The notes under the pieces are model-generated. The model saw nothing but the letters and a program-made list of their open reading frames with translations. It made no database searches and was not told where the DNA came from. From Chryseobacterium shigense (GTDB lineage Bacteria > Bacteroidota > Bacteroidia > Flavobacteriales > Weeksellaceae): a DNA stretch of 64,000 bases. Of this stretch, positions 25,603-34,061 are shown piece after piece. A program made the position numbers and the translations under genes. The DNA lies in NCBI RefSeq assembly GCF_900156575.1, contig NZ_FTNY01000004.1:186001-250000 (forward strand), read 5' to 3'. Positions within the stretch are counted from its first letter, which is position 1. Each line of letters opens with the position of its first letter.

Positions 25603-26166
25603 TTAAGGCAACTGAGCCTCAATCATTTTTTGAACAGCGTTAAAAGAATTGGTGTTTTTATCAATGGTGGAAGTCACTACCGCTCCTTCTATCAGCAGGA
25701 AGATACTTTCTGTGATTAGATCCGTATTCAAGTTTTTTTTATTTTCTGCATATTCGCTCACCAGTGTTCTGATCATTTCTTTCTGTCTGCCTTTGTGCTT
25801 TTTTGCAAAATCAGAAACAACAGGACTACTGTCTCCCAATTCAGCAATAATCTTAATGAAATGGCAGCCTGCAAACTTTGACGATTTCTGTAACTTTTTA
25901 CGGTAATCTACCAAAGAGAGGATTTTCTGTTTGGGTTCGGAAATTTGAGCGCTATGGTCTTCAAAACCCTTGAACCATTCCAACTCTTCCTTGATCAGGT
26001 AAGCCTGAAGAAGATCATTTTTCGAAGTGAAATGATTATACAGAGATCCTATGGCAATATCCGCTTCAGCAATAATCTGATTAATTCCGGTGGAATTGAA
26101 CCCTTGCCTGTAAAATAAATCGGAAGCTACCCTGATGATCCTTTCCTGTACTTTTTCTTTTTTCAT
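25603..26166 (-). CDS. TetR/AcrR family regulator of the adjacent MFS pump
   Basis: A 187-residue repressor: N-terminal HTH RIIRVASDLFYRQGFNSTGINQIIAEADIAIGSLYNHFTSKNDLLQAYL (residues about 9-58) and a C-terminal ligand pocket of the TetR_C_11-like type. It is upstream of and cotranscribed with the MFS gene. A palindrome ATAGA-N4-TCTAT at 26197 overlaps its own promoter spacer. The ligand is probably a compound exported by the pump. Confidence 0.9.
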   Translation of the reverse strand: MKKEKVQERIIRVASDLFYRQGFNSTGINQIIAEADIAIGSLYNHFTSKNDLLQAYLIKEELEWFKGFEDHSAQISEPKQKILSLVDYRKKLQKSSKFAGCHFIKIIAELGDSSPVVSDFAKKHKGRQKEMIRTLVSEYAENKKNLNTDLITESIFLLIEGAVVTSTIDKNTNSFNAVQKMIEAQLP

Positions 26167-26180
26167 CCCGAAAATTTTTA

Positions 26181-26188
26181 CAAATCTA
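26181..26188 (-). promoter_or_regulatory. tetR -7 box
   Basis: Minus-strand TAGATTTG fits TAnnTTTG. It predicts a leader of about 8-12 nt. The operator-like palindrome at 26197-26210 lies in the spacer just upstream. Confidence 0.55.
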
Positions 26189-26192
26189 CATT

Positions 26193-26218
26193 AAAAATAG
26201 ATAAGTCTATCTATTTTT
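26193..26218. promoter_or_regulatory. TetR operator candidate before tetR
   Basis: AAAAATAGATA and TATCTATTTTT are exact 11-bp inverted arms separated by AGTC. Inside, ATAGATAAGTCTAT (26197-26210) has the same ATAGA-N4-TCTAT arrangement as the site at 25570. Its position between -33 and -7 elements fits autorepression. Confidence 0.6.
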
Positions 26219-26280
26219 TAAATCAATCAATTATAGTTTAACTTAGTCAATCAAAAAAACAAATAAGAACCCTATCAAAA

Positions 26281-26733
26281 ATGCGACTCCTTTATTTATT
26301 TTTACTCCTGATATCAGTATCTTGCAGTCCGTCCAAAAAAGAAATGATGCAACAATCCAATCCGGTAGTCTACTTTGAAATTCCAGTTACTGATATGAAG
26401 CGTGCCGAGCAGTTTTATACTTCCGTTTTTAATTTCCACTTTGACCAGGAGAATATTGATGGCTATGAAATGTCGCTATTTCCATTTGAAGAAAAAAACA
26501 GTGGGATCACGGGAGCTCTGGCCAAAGGGGATGTGTACCAACCGACCAAAGGTGGTGTTATAATTTATTTTAAAACAGAAAGCATCGAAGAATCCCTGAA
26601 CAGAGTACTCATGAACGGTGGAAAGATCCTTTATCCAAAAAATAGTAATGAACAATACGGATTTGCAGTCGCTGAATTTGAAGACTCCGAAGGAAACAGA
26701 ATTGCTCTTCATGAAACGCTAAAAAATAATTAA
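26281..26733 (+). CDS. VOC-family lipoprotein (glyoxalase/bleomycin-resistance fold)
   Basis: A 150-residue protein with a lipoprotein signal (LFLLLISVSC, modified Cys16). The rest is one VOC domain: VVYFEIPVTDMKRAEQFYTSVFNF, GGVIIYFKTESIEESLNRVLMNGGKIL, FAVAEFEDSEGNRIALHE. Metal ligands at the usual positions include a terminal E-x-x-NRIALHE; the N-terminal His is replaced by Tyr-Phe-Glu. Lipoprotein VOC proteins are unusual but seen in Bacteroidota. It is divergent from tetR. Confidence 0.8.
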   Translation: MRLLYLFLLLISVSCSPSKKEMMQQSNPVVYFEIPVTDMKRAEQFYTSVFNFHFDQENIDGYEMSLFPFEEKNSGITGALAKGDVYQPTKGGVIIYFKTESIEESLNRVLMNGGKILYPKNSNEQYGFAVAEFEDSEGNRIALHETLKNN

Positions 26734-26823
26734 TCATTGACTGCATAACATTTTCACTTATCATGCCTACATATTTCGTATCTTTAGTTACCACTTTACA
26801 AACAGACCTTGTGGTACAAAGCA

Positions 26824-27444
26824 ATGGCAGAAGAACTGTATTTCATCAAAACCAATCCGAATATTGCTAAAATCAATTTGTACAATAAGCTATGCCGTGA
26901 AGAGGAACAGATCATCAGCTTTCTTCATGATGATGCGACGGTAAGTCTTGAAATCATTAAAAATAAAATAAAAGATTCTCTGGACCACCTTTCTAAAGAA
27001 GAACTTACAAGTATTTTTTCCTGGTTCATTAGTACTTATCCCACCGATCCTGAAGAAGCAAAAACCCAGCTTTTCATCCATGGAATTGATGTATTCTATG
27101 AAATCCCGAAAAAAGAAAATATACAATCTTTTCAGGATCTTCTTTCAGATTATGAAAATTATTCTAAACAGAATCTGGATTTTATCGTGGATGCTCAACA
27201 TCTTAATCAGTTTCTGGTGTATGGTTTGTTTTTCACCGATATCGCCCTTGAAAAAAAAGGAAGCTGTACCATTCTTTCCCATTATTTAAAAACGGATTAT
27301 CCTGCTTTGTATGCTCTTGCAGAAGATCAGTCCCGTACAAAAGGTTCCGAATATAATAATCTTGATCTGCAGCATTATTTCGGAGAACTTTATGATCTTA
27401 CGAAATACTATAAAGGATCTGTCATTAAGCTTCATATCTCATAA
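26824..27444 (+). CDS. hypothetical cytosolic protein, 206 aa
   Basis: The protein starts MAEELYFIKTNPNIAKINLYN at an ATG; an upstream TTG would add five residues. It is acidic and mostly helical, with no signal peptide, membrane segment or known motif. It shares no obvious pathway with its neighbours. The stop is 11 nt from the stop of the convergent SDR gene. Confidence 0.5.
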   Translation: MAEELYFIKTNPNIAKINLYNKLCREEEQIISFLHDDATVSLEIIKNKIKDSLDHLSKEELTSIFSWFISTYPTDPEEAKTQLFIHGIDVFYEIPKKENIQSFQDLLSDYENYSKQNLDFIVDAQHLNQFLVYGLFFTDIALEKKGSCTILSHYLKTDYPALYALAEDQSRTKGSEYNNLDLQHYFGELYDLTKYYKGSVIKLHIS

Positions 27445-27455
27445 AAGAGGCTTTT

Positions 27456-28472
27456 TCAAGCCCCCAGAATACTTTTATTTTTCATCAGATAATCCAATGC
27501 TTCCTTTACCGCCAGCTCAGGAGCTTTAGGGTTGAATCCCAATTCATTTCTGGCTTTGGAAATGTCAAAATTCTGCTGCAGTCCGGAAAACATCGCAATA
27601 TCTTTCCTGGTCAGCAACGGAGGTTTTCCATTGAGTTTAGCCGTCAGTTCCATCATCCCTGCAATACTGTATAACACTATTTTAGGAACAGAATTGGGGA
27701 CTTTCAGATTCAGTTCGGGATAAAGTTTAGCGGCTAAAGCAGTCGTATCCGTGATCGTCATGCACTCTTCATTAGCCAGAATATAGCGCTCCCCTGAACG
27801 TCCTTTTTCAGCTGCCAGATAACATCCATTGGCAACGTCCTTTACATCGATCCAATTCAGCGTAATTTTTGTATCTACCGGAATTTCTTTGTTCAGAATA
27901 AGTTTCAGGATATGGTAGGAGACGTTCAGTGGAAAAAAAGCCTCGCTTCCGATCATGGCTGAAGGCATTACAGACACCAGCTCGACACCCAATTCTTTCG
28001 CCAGTTTGAAAGCCAGCTTTTCTCCATCATTTTTAGAATTGTAGTACAGATCTCTCCTATCCGGATTGTAGCCTCCACTTTCGTTGGCGGGAAGTTTGGT
28101 ATAATTTAAGGCAGCAATGGAACTTACGTAAACAATTTTCTTTACACCGGCTTCGGCCGCAGCTTCAATGGTATTCCGGGTGCCATTGATATTGACATCA
28201 TAGATTTCCTTTTTGGGATCTTTCGCCCATAATTTAAAGGAAGCTCCTACGGCATAAAATGTTTCCACTCCCTGCAGCGCGCTTACAAAAGAAGCCTTAT
28301 CGGTGATATCTGCCTGTACGATTTCGCAGTTCAAGCCTTCGAAGGGCTTCGTATTATTTTTATTTCTTACCGCTGCCCGTACAGGAATTCCCTGTTTTAA
28401 CAGGAGTCTTACCAGATTATTTCCCAAATGTCCGTTGGCTCCGGAAACCAGGCTCATAGTATTCTTTGTCAT
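27456..28472 (-). CDS. NAD(P)-dependent epimerase/dehydratase (extended SDR)
   Basis: A 338-residue Rossmann protein related to dihydroflavonol reductase / 3-beta-HSD-like SDRs. The nucleotide-binding motif is SGANGHLGNNLVRLLL (near 9-24), with ADITDKASFVSAL, and the catalytic YYNSK (Y-x-x-x-K) near 143. It probably reduces or oxidises a small carbonyl or sugar compound. It lies 59 nt downstream of a Crp/Fnr-type regulator gene on the same strand, which may control it. Confidence 0.88.
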   Translation of the reverse strand: MTKNTMSLVSGANGHLGNNLVRLLLKQGIPVRAAVRNKNNTKPFEGLNCEIVQADITDKASFVSALQGVETFYAVGASFKLWAKDPKKEIYDVNINGTRNTIEAAAEAGVKKIVYVSSIAALNYTKLPANESGGYNPDRRDLYYNSKNDGEKLAFKLAKELGVELVSVMPSAMIGSEAFFPLNVSYHILKLILNKEIPVDTKITLNWIDVKDVANGCYLAAEKGRSGERYILANEECMTITDTTALAAKLYPELNLKVPNSVPKIVLYSIAGMMELTAKLNGKPPLLTRKDIAMFSGLQQNFDISKARNELGFNPKAPELAVKEALDYLMKNKSILGA

Positions 28473-28531
28473 TGTATTGATTTTACTACTGCAAAGTTCA
28501 TCTTCCCAAAACCGGAACCACTTGACTTTTG

Positions 28532-29107
28532 TTAGTTAATGATCTTTTTCCGGATCCTGCTGAGACTTTCCGGTTTCATTCCTAAAAAAGAAGCGATATA
28601 CTGAATGGGTACGTTCTGAATGATTTCAGGGTAATGGTCTATAAGTTTCAGATAGCGTTGTTCTGCATTGAATACTGACAGTTCTTTGGAACGGTTTTCA
28701 TTGTAAGTGATGGACTGCTGAAATACGGAAATGCTGAAATCCTTCATGCTTTGGCTGTTGCTGACCAGTTGATCCAGGTTTTCTTTGGTGATCCTTAATA
28801 GGTCGCAATTGGTGATGCATTCGACGTTATCTTCAGAACGGGTCTGATTGATGAAATGAGTATAAGAGGTAAAAAATCCCGGAGGACAGTTGATATGAGT
28901 GGTCACTTCATTCCCGTTTTCATCCAGATAAAACAGCCTGAGATATCCTGAAACAATGTAATAAAGATATCCCGGAATCTTTCCGGCTTCCTCAAGCAGT
29001 GTATTTTTAGAATAGCTGACCGGCTCAAAGCACTGTTTGATCGCTTCAATTTCATCGGAATTAAAATTAAAGTCAGAGCCAATAAACTGTAAAAGCTTGT
29101 CATGCAT
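28532..29107 (-). CDS. Crp/Fnr family transcriptional regulator
   Basis: A 191-residue protein with a cyclic-nucleotide-binding-like domain (about 20-120: LEEAGKIPGYLYYIVSGYLRLFYLDENGNEV) and a short C-terminal winged HTH (about 150-185: YIASFLGMKPESLSRIRKKI). The canonical cAMP-contact Arg-Ser pair is not obvious, so the ligand is uncertain. A TAnnTTTG box is 25 nt upstream of the ATG. Such proteins are common in Bacteroidota beside SDR and oxidoreductase genes. Confidence 0.85.
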   Translation of the reverse strand: MHDKLLQFIGSDFNFNSDEIEAIKQCFEPVSYSKNTLLEEAGKIPGYLYYIVSGYLRLFYLDENGNEVTTHINCPPGFFTSYTHFINQTRSEDNVECITNCDLLRITKENLDQLVSNSQSMKDFSISVFQQSITYNENRSKELSVFNAEQRYLKLIDHYPEIIQNVPIQYIASFLGMKPESLSRIRKKIIN

Positions 29108-29132
29108 GATAGAATATTTTTCGGATATCTTA

Positions 29133-29140
29133 CAAAATTA
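29133..29140 (-). promoter_or_regulatory. -7 box for Crp/Fnr-type gene
   Basis: Minus-strand TAATTTTG, an exact TAnnTTTG, gives a leader of about 20 nt. Confidence 0.5.
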
Positions 29141-29241
29141 AACAAAAGAAAACCTGATGGGATGACCACTCCTTTAAATATTTTTTATCTTTTTCATGTA
29201 ACGTGACTCCCCAATGAACTGTTATCTATAAAAAGCTAACT

Positions 29242-31611
29242 ATGAACCGAAAGATTATTCTTCTTTTAAGCCTTGTCTCATCATCTTATTTTTTTGCACA
29301 AAGCATCGAAGGAACTGTCACCGACCTGCAAAACAAGCCTGCACCGGAAACAGAAGTACTGATCACCAAAGCAGATACCCAATTTTCCGCCATCACCGAT
29401 GAGAAAGGAATGTTTAAAATTCCATTAAAAGAGGAAGGAAGCTATATCATGGAAATTATAAAGGATGGGGTAAAAACCAACAGCGAAACGATCACTGTAA
29501 AAGGAAATTCAAAAAAAGATATTCAGATCAAAGAAGTGCCTGTAGAGAAAAAAATTGAAGGGGTAACGCTAACTGCAAAGAAAAAACTGTTCGAAAGAAA
29601 AGTAGACCGACTGGTCTTCAATGTAGAAAACTCTGTAGCCTCACAGGGAATTGATGCGGTGGAAGCTCTTGCTAAAACCCCCATGGTACGGGCTACAGAT
29701 GATGCCATCAGTATTGCCGGAAAAAGTAATGTAGCCGTGATGATCAACGACAGGCTGCTGAACCTGAACGGACAGGAACTCATCAATTATCTGAAAACGA
29801 TCCGCTCTGATGATATTCTTAAAATAGAAGTGATTACCACACCGCCTGCAAAATATGAAGCAGAAGGAAAAAGCGGACTGATCAATATTATTCTGAAGAA
29901 AAACGCTAATCTAGGCTGGAATGGCTCAATTCAGACGTCGGGAAGCTATTATGGCGGAAGACCAACAACCTCTACGCGAAGCGGTACTACTTTTAATTAT
30001 CAGGGAGATAAACTGTCGGTCAGCGGTAATTTGTCTATGGGGGATAATTACTGGGAAAACCGTTCTCATAATTACCTTACCGGGACAACGGATAATAATT
30101 ACTGGAAAACCAACAGTACGAACAGGAACAATTACCGCTACAAAGCAGCTGGAATAAAGGGTGAATATAAGATCAATGATAAAAATCTGGTAGGAATCAA
30201 TTACAATTATTCGTTCAATAATCCGTTGGAAAAAGGGGAAAGCAAAGCCAGCATTTTTGATCAGGAAGGTTACCTGGATGTCCTCTCCAATTACAGCAAT
30301 AAAAACCGGAGAAACGTTCACAATGCAACTGCATTTTATGATGTCAAACTTGATTCTTTGGGCAGTAAACTGAGTATAACCGCGAATATGATGCTCAACA
30401 ATTCCAATGCGAGAAATTTTTATAATACCATCACTTCTGATCAGGTTTCTACTTTTGCCAATCCGGTCAGTAAATACAGAATTTATTCTGGTCAGGCAGA
30501 TTTGGAAAAAGCTTTTGGGAAGGTTAAAACGGAAGCCGGATTGAAGTATACAAAGATCAAAAATGATTCTGAGTTCAATTTTTTCAATATTGAAGATGAC
30601 CAGTATATTCTGAACACCAAAAGAACGAATACTTTCTTTTATAATGAACAGAATTATGCGGCCTACGCATCAGCCAGCTTTAAGATCAATGACAAACTGG
30701 ATGCAAAAGCCGGACTTCGCTATGAATACACAACGCTGGAGGGGATCTCGATGAATGATGATTCTTCAGCTAAAATTGAATATGGAAAACTGTTCCCGAC
30801 CGCTTACATCAGCTACAAGCCCAACGAAAACAATGCGTTCTCACTGAGCTATTCAAGGAGAATTTCACGTCCCTATTTTGGAAACCTGAATCCGTTTAAA
30901 TTCTATATCTCGGAATTTGAATACAGCACGGGAAATCCTTATCTGCTGCCTTCATTCTCAGATAATTTCGAGTTCGGATATGTTTTAAATAATAATTTCA
31001 ATGTCACACTGTACTATAATTATAATAAAGATAACTGGGACCGAATTCAGGTAGTGGAAGGCAAATCAAAATACAGCATCGTTAAAAACTTCTACAACCA
31101 GGATCAGGCGGGAATCAATATCAGCTATAATTACAACAAGCTGAAATGGATGGAATCCAATATTTTCGTGAATGGATACTACGCCAAGACAAAATCTTAC
31201 GACCCTGCTGCTTTGGCCGCCCCGGAAGGATACAGCGCCAATTTTAATATGGACAATAATTTCTTCCTGAATAAAAGTAAGACGTTTACATTAATGCTTG
31301 GACTTTGGAGTAATCTTCCGAACAGGGACGGAAATACGTATTATTATGCTAATGCGTCAGTATATACCGGAATGAAACTTAACCTGATGGAAAAAAAACT
31401 TTCGATCAATCTGTATGTGAATGATCTTCTGAATACGAACCGGAACAAGGGAATAGAATATTATCCTAATTATAATGTAGAATATCTTAGCAAAGGGATT
31501 ACGAGAAATATTCATCTTTCTGTCACCTACAAATTCGGGAACAATAATGTGAAAGGAGCTACGAAGGAAGTGAAATTTGAAGATTCCAAGAGGGCAGGCG
31601 GAGGAAATTAA
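29242..31611 (+). CDS. outer-membrane beta-barrel receptor (TonB-receptor-like)
   Basis: A 789-residue protein with a signal peptide (about 1-19, SSYFFAQ). A carboxypeptidase-regulatory-like beta-sandwich occupies about 20-95 (SIEGTVTDLQNKPAPETEVL), followed by a plug-like region (VEALAKTPMVRATDDAISIAGKSNVAVMINDRLLNL, IKVEVITTPPAKYEAEGKSGLIN-type motif) and a large barrel (OMP_b-brl_3 family) to the C-terminal aromatic strand. The substrate is unknown. No SusD-like partner follows, so it is not a typical glycan-uptake pair. Confidence 0.9.
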   Translation: MNRKIILLLSLVSSSYFFAQSIEGTVTDLQNKPAPETEVLITKADTQFSAITDEKGMFKIPLKEEGSYIMEIIKDGVKTNSETITVKGNSKKDIQIKEVPVEKKIEGVTLTAKKKLFERKVDRLVFNVENSVASQGIDAVEALAKTPMVRATDDAISIAGKSNVAVMINDRLLNLNGQELINYLKTIRSDDILKIEVITTPPAKYEAEGKSGLINIILKKNANLGWNGSIQTSGSYYGGRPTTSTRSGTTFNYQGDKLSVSGNLSMGDNYWENRSHNYLTGTTDNNYWKTNSTNRNNYRYKAAGIKGEYKINDKNLVGINYNYSFNNPLEKGESKASIFDQEGYLDVLSNYSNKNRRNVHNATAFYDVKLDSLGSKLSITANMMLNNSNARNFYNTITSDQVSTFANPVSKYRIYSGQADLEKAFGKVKTEAGLKYTKIKNDSEFNFFNIEDDQYILNTKRTNTFFYNEQNYAAYASASFKINDKLDAKAGLRYEYTTLEGISMNDDSSAKIEYGKLFPTAYISYKPNENNAFSLSYSRRISRPYFGNLNPFKFYISEFEYSTGNPYLLPSFSDNFEFGYVLNNNFNVTLYYNYNKDNWDRIQVVEGKSKYSIVKNFYNQDQAGINISYNYNKLKWMESNIFVNGYYAKTKSYDPAALAAPEGYSANFNMDNNFFLNKSKTFTLMLGLWSNLPNRDGNTYYYANASVYTGMKLNLMEKKLSINLYVNDLLNTNRNKGIEYYPNYNVEYLSKGITRNIHLSVTYKFGNNNVKGATKEVKFEDSKRAGGGN

Positions 31612-31637
31612 ACTTTATTTTATAATTTAGAAGCAGA

Positions 31638-31645
31638 TAACTTTG
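31638..31645 (+). promoter_or_regulatory. -7 box abutting the lipoprotein ATG
   Basis: TAACTTTG ends three bases before the ATG at 31649. It overlaps an in-frame TTG at 31643, supporting the downstream ATG as the start codon. Confidence 0.5.
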
Positions 31646-31648
31646 ATC

Positions 31649-32401
31649 ATGCTGCTACAAAAAATACTGACCAGCAGTTTCCTGATCTATTCAGGATTTC
31701 TGCTGGTCTCTTGCTTTAAAGAAAAAGAATATAATCCCAATTTTTTCAAAGGAGAATGGCTTTCAGATTCATTAGTTACTAAAGAAAATGACCATTGGCG
31801 GGAATTTTTATATTTTCAGAATGGGTATGCAGCACGTACTACCGTTTGGGGTAAACAATATTTACTTAATAAAAATCTCAGAGTAAGAGATTTAAAATTA
31901 TATGATCGGGACAAAGCATTATTCCATATTAAAGTGATCGATTCTGATAGGATCGTTGTGAAAGGAAAAGATTATTATGGAAGCTTTGTTCGAAATGATT
32001 TCCAATCGAGGGATATGAAAAAAGCAGTATCAATCGCTGAAGAAACACAAAAGCAAAGGAAAAAATTACTTGGAGACTGGAATATGATCAGTTTTAAAAC
32101 AATTCCCTTATCAAATTCCATGGAAAATAAAATAATGGCAGGGTATCTACAGGATGAGGAAATCATTGATATTCCTTTAAAGAAGATTAGTTCACTAAAT
32201 TTTAATTATACTACATTTTCTATTCACACTGCAGCAAAAATTTCAACCTTTGAGTATAGTGCAGAACCGGATGAAATAAAATTCGATTCAGGAGATGCTT
32301 TTTATTCATTTAAATATTATTTTCAAAAGGATCAGCTCATTATTAATTATTCAAAAACATTGGGCTTTCTACATATCCTCACATTTGAAAAAGTTCACTA
32401 A
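31649..32401 (+). CDS. hypothetical lipoprotein, 250 aa
   Basis: The N-terminus MLLQKILTSSFLIYSGFLLVSC is a lipoprotein signal with Cys22. The mature part is beta-rich and has two similar segments, each with a K-G/D-x-x-GEW/DW start (FFKGEWLSDSLV and LLGDWNMISF), suggesting an internal repeat of a lipocalin-like or META-like unit. It is probably anchored in the outer membrane. It overlaps the convergent membrane-protein gene by 33 bases at the 3' end. Confidence 0.55.
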   Translation: MLLQKILTSSFLIYSGFLLVSCFKEKEYNPNFFKGEWLSDSLVTKENDHWREFLYFQNGYAARTTVWGKQYLLNKNLRVRDLKLYDRDKALFHIKVIDSDRIVVKGKDYYGSFVRNDFQSRDMKKAVSIAEETQKQRKKLLGDWNMISFKTIPLSNSMENKIMAGYLQDEEIIDIPLKKISSLNFNYTTFSIHTAAKISTFEYSAEPDEIKFDSGDAFYSFKYYFQKDQLIINYSKTLGFLHILTFEKVH

Positions 32402-32740
32402 TTTGATTCTAAGAAAATAATAGACCACACCTCCTACCAGATAAGCCACAATATCTAAGATATCACCTGTAAACCTTTCCGAAACCATAGGACACATCAC
32501 TTCAAAAAGCATAGACAAATAGAATACAGAGGTTAAAATAAATTTAAAATCGGGTTTCCAATGATATCCCGCGACTTCTTTCATCAAATATTCTATCAGA
32601 TAAGCATACATAGGAACAGTGATGAGATCAGTCAAATGATTGCTGATTACAGGAATAAAAATCTCACTTTTTCTAAGAAAAATGATCAGAGCCCAGACCA
32701 CCAGTCCCAGCAAAAACCAGTAGGAAATTTTATTTTTCAT
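32369..32740 (-). CDS. small polytopic membrane protein, 123 aa
   Basis: Four hydrophobic segments (about 7-22, 36-52, 67-82 and 95-112) with short loops; the fold resembles VanZ-like or small transporter-like proteins but no motif is decisive. Its ATG overlaps the stop codon of the 44-residue ORF upstream in a TAATG junction. The pair is divergent from a TetR gene across a strong palindrome, so TetR control is likely. Confidence 0.6.
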   Translation of the reverse strand: MKNKISYWFLLGLVVWALIIFLRKSEIFIPVISNHLTDLITVPMYAYLIEYLMKEVAGYHWKPDFKFILTSVFYLSMLFEVMCPMVSERFTGDILDIVAYLVGGVVYYFLRIKLVNFFKCEDM

Positions 32741-32874
32741 TACATATGAAGGATTGCCATAATCAATCCGATAATGATCTGCAGTATTTTCACCAAGGTC
32801 TCCGGTACCTTTTTTTCTTTTTTGGAATCTCTGTTTTCAGCAGTTTCGTAATTGAACATTTTTTTTCCTTCCAT
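32740..32874 (-). CDS. 44-residue small protein with one hydrophobic helix
   Basis: Starts MEGKKMFNYETAENRDSKKE and ends with an amphipathic/hydrophobic helix (ILQIIIGLIMAILHM). A second possible start is Met6. The stop overlaps the next ATG (TAATG), and a good minus-strand TATATTTG box lies 20 nt upstream. These features, together with the codon content, support a real gene. It may be a membrane-associated peptide working with the 123-aa protein. Confidence 0.65.
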   Translation of the reverse strand: MEGKKMFNYETAENRDSKKEKKVPETLVKILQIIIGLIMAILHM

Positions 32875-32893
32875 CCTGATTGATTTTCTGATG

Positions 32894-32901
32894 CAAATAT
32901 A
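32894..32901 (-). promoter_or_regulatory. -7 box for the small membrane operon
   Basis: Minus-strand TATATTTG, an exact TAnnTTTG; the TetR-type palindrome lies immediately upstream. Confidence 0.55.
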
Positions 32902-32904
32902 TTA

Positions 32905-32930
32905 AAAATTAGAACATTTGTTCTAATTTT
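32905..32930. promoter_or_regulatory. TetR operator candidate (12-bp arms)
   Basis: AAAATTAGAACA and TGTTCTAATTTT are exact inverted arms around TT. The site lies between the divergent boxes at 32894 (minus) and 32952 (plus), covering the upstream promoter region of both transcripts. Confidence 0.7.
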
Positions 32931-32951
32931 GAAATATGATTTAAAGTCGCT

Positions 32952-32959
32952 TATATTTG
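32952..32959 (+). promoter_or_regulatory. -7 box abutting the TetR ATG
   Basis: TATATTTG ends four bases before ATG 32964; TTTTG at 32927-32931 is a well-spaced -33 candidate within the palindrome. Confidence 0.6.
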
Positions 32960-32963
32960 ATGC

Positions 32964-33590
32964 ATGAAAACCAAGGATAAAATATTATCAAAAGCATTGG
33001 AGTTATTCAATGAAAAAGGCTACAATAACATTACTACAAGGCATATTGCAGCTGATCTGAATATGAGTGCCGGAAATTTGCACTATCATTTTAAACATTC
33101 AGAAGATATTATTAAGATTCTTTTTTCGGAATTGATTCTTAAAATGGATGATTTACTGAATGGTCTCCAGAAAATAGAAAATAAAACCCTGGAAGACCTG
33201 TATCATTTTACTTTTTCCACGTATGAGGTTTTCTATTCTTTCCGGTTTATTTTCATGAACTTTTTTGATATCCTAAAAAACATCCCGGCGATAGAATCCC
33301 GGTACGAATCCATCAATGTTACAAGAAAGGATGAATTTCAGGTCATATTCAAAGGTTTTCAGAAAAATAATATATTCAGGAATCATATTCCTGATTTTAT
33401 CCTGAGAAGTCTTACCACCCAGATATTCATCATCGCAGACAACTGGATCATTCACAATAGCCTTGCTTTCAAGATGAACAAAGATGAAGCCGTGAAACAT
33501 TACGCTTTGATACAGATGAATCTGTTTTATCCTTTACTGACGGAGGAACAGCAGAAAATTTATATAGAAAAATACATCAGTGAGTCATGA
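32964..33590 (+). CDS. TetR/AcrR family transcriptional regulator
   Basis: A 208-residue protein with N-terminal HTH (ILSKALELFNEKGYNNITTRHIAADLNMSAGNLHYHFKHSEDI, about 7-50) and a divergent helical ligand domain. Its mRNA is predicted to be leaderless. The 26-bp palindrome upstream is the likely autoregulatory operator, shared with the divergent small membrane operon. Its TGA overlaps the ATG of a GNAT gene, so the two are co-translated. Confidence 0.9.
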   Translation: MKTKDKILSKALELFNEKGYNNITTRHIAADLNMSAGNLHYHFKHSEDIIKILFSELILKMDDLLNGLQKIENKTLEDLYHFTFSTYEVFYSFRFIFMNFFDILKNIPAIESRYESINVTRKDEFQVIFKGFQKNNIFRNHIPDFILRSLTTQIFIIADNWIIHNSLAFKMNKDEAVKHYALIQMNLFYPLLTEEQQKIYIEKYISES

Positions 33591-34051
33591 TCATCAGAAA
33601 AGGAAATATAAGTGACCTGCCGGAAATGCGCAGTCTTTTTACAGATACCATTGCTGTTGTTTGTAAAAACGATTATAACAACGATCAGATCGATGCCTGG
33701 AAATCCGGAGCAGAGAATGAAGAAAGATGGATGCAGGTAATAGAAAAACAATTGGTCATTGTTGCCAAAGTCAACGGACAATTGGCTGGATTCTGCACCC
33801 TTGACCGGGGAAATTATATCGATCTGCTTTTCGTTCACAAAGATTTTCAGCATCGGGGAATCGCCCGGAAAATGTATACCTTTATTGAACAGGAAGTCAT
33901 GATTAGGAAAGAAAAAAAACTGACTGCTGAGGTGAGTAAAACCGCAAAACCCTTCTTTGAAAAAATGGGTTTTCAGGTGATCACAGAGCAAACAGTTCAT
34001 GTAAAAGGAATAGAGCTTGTCAACTATAAAATGGAGAAAGAACTGAATTAA
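33587..34051 (+). CDS. GNAT family N-acetyltransferase
   Basis: A 154-residue acetyl-CoA-dependent acetyltransferase. It has the N-terminal MIIRKGNISDLPEMRSLFTDTI, the acetyl-CoA pyrophosphate loop HKDFQHRGIARKMYTFIE and the C-terminal FFEKMGFQVI. The substrate is unknown; the arrangement IDLLFVHKDFQHRGIA suggests a small-molecule or peptide acetyltransferase. It overlaps the TetR gene by 4 nt. Confidence 0.9.
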   Translation: MIIRKGNISDLPEMRSLFTDTIAVVCKNDYNNDQIDAWKSGAENEERWMQVIEKQLVIVAKVNGQLAGFCTLDRGNYIDLLFVHKDFQHRGIARKMYTFIEQEVMIRKEKKLTAEVSKTAKPFFEKMGFQVITEQTVHVKGIELVNYKMEKELN

Positions 34052-34061
34052 AAATCTTAAA

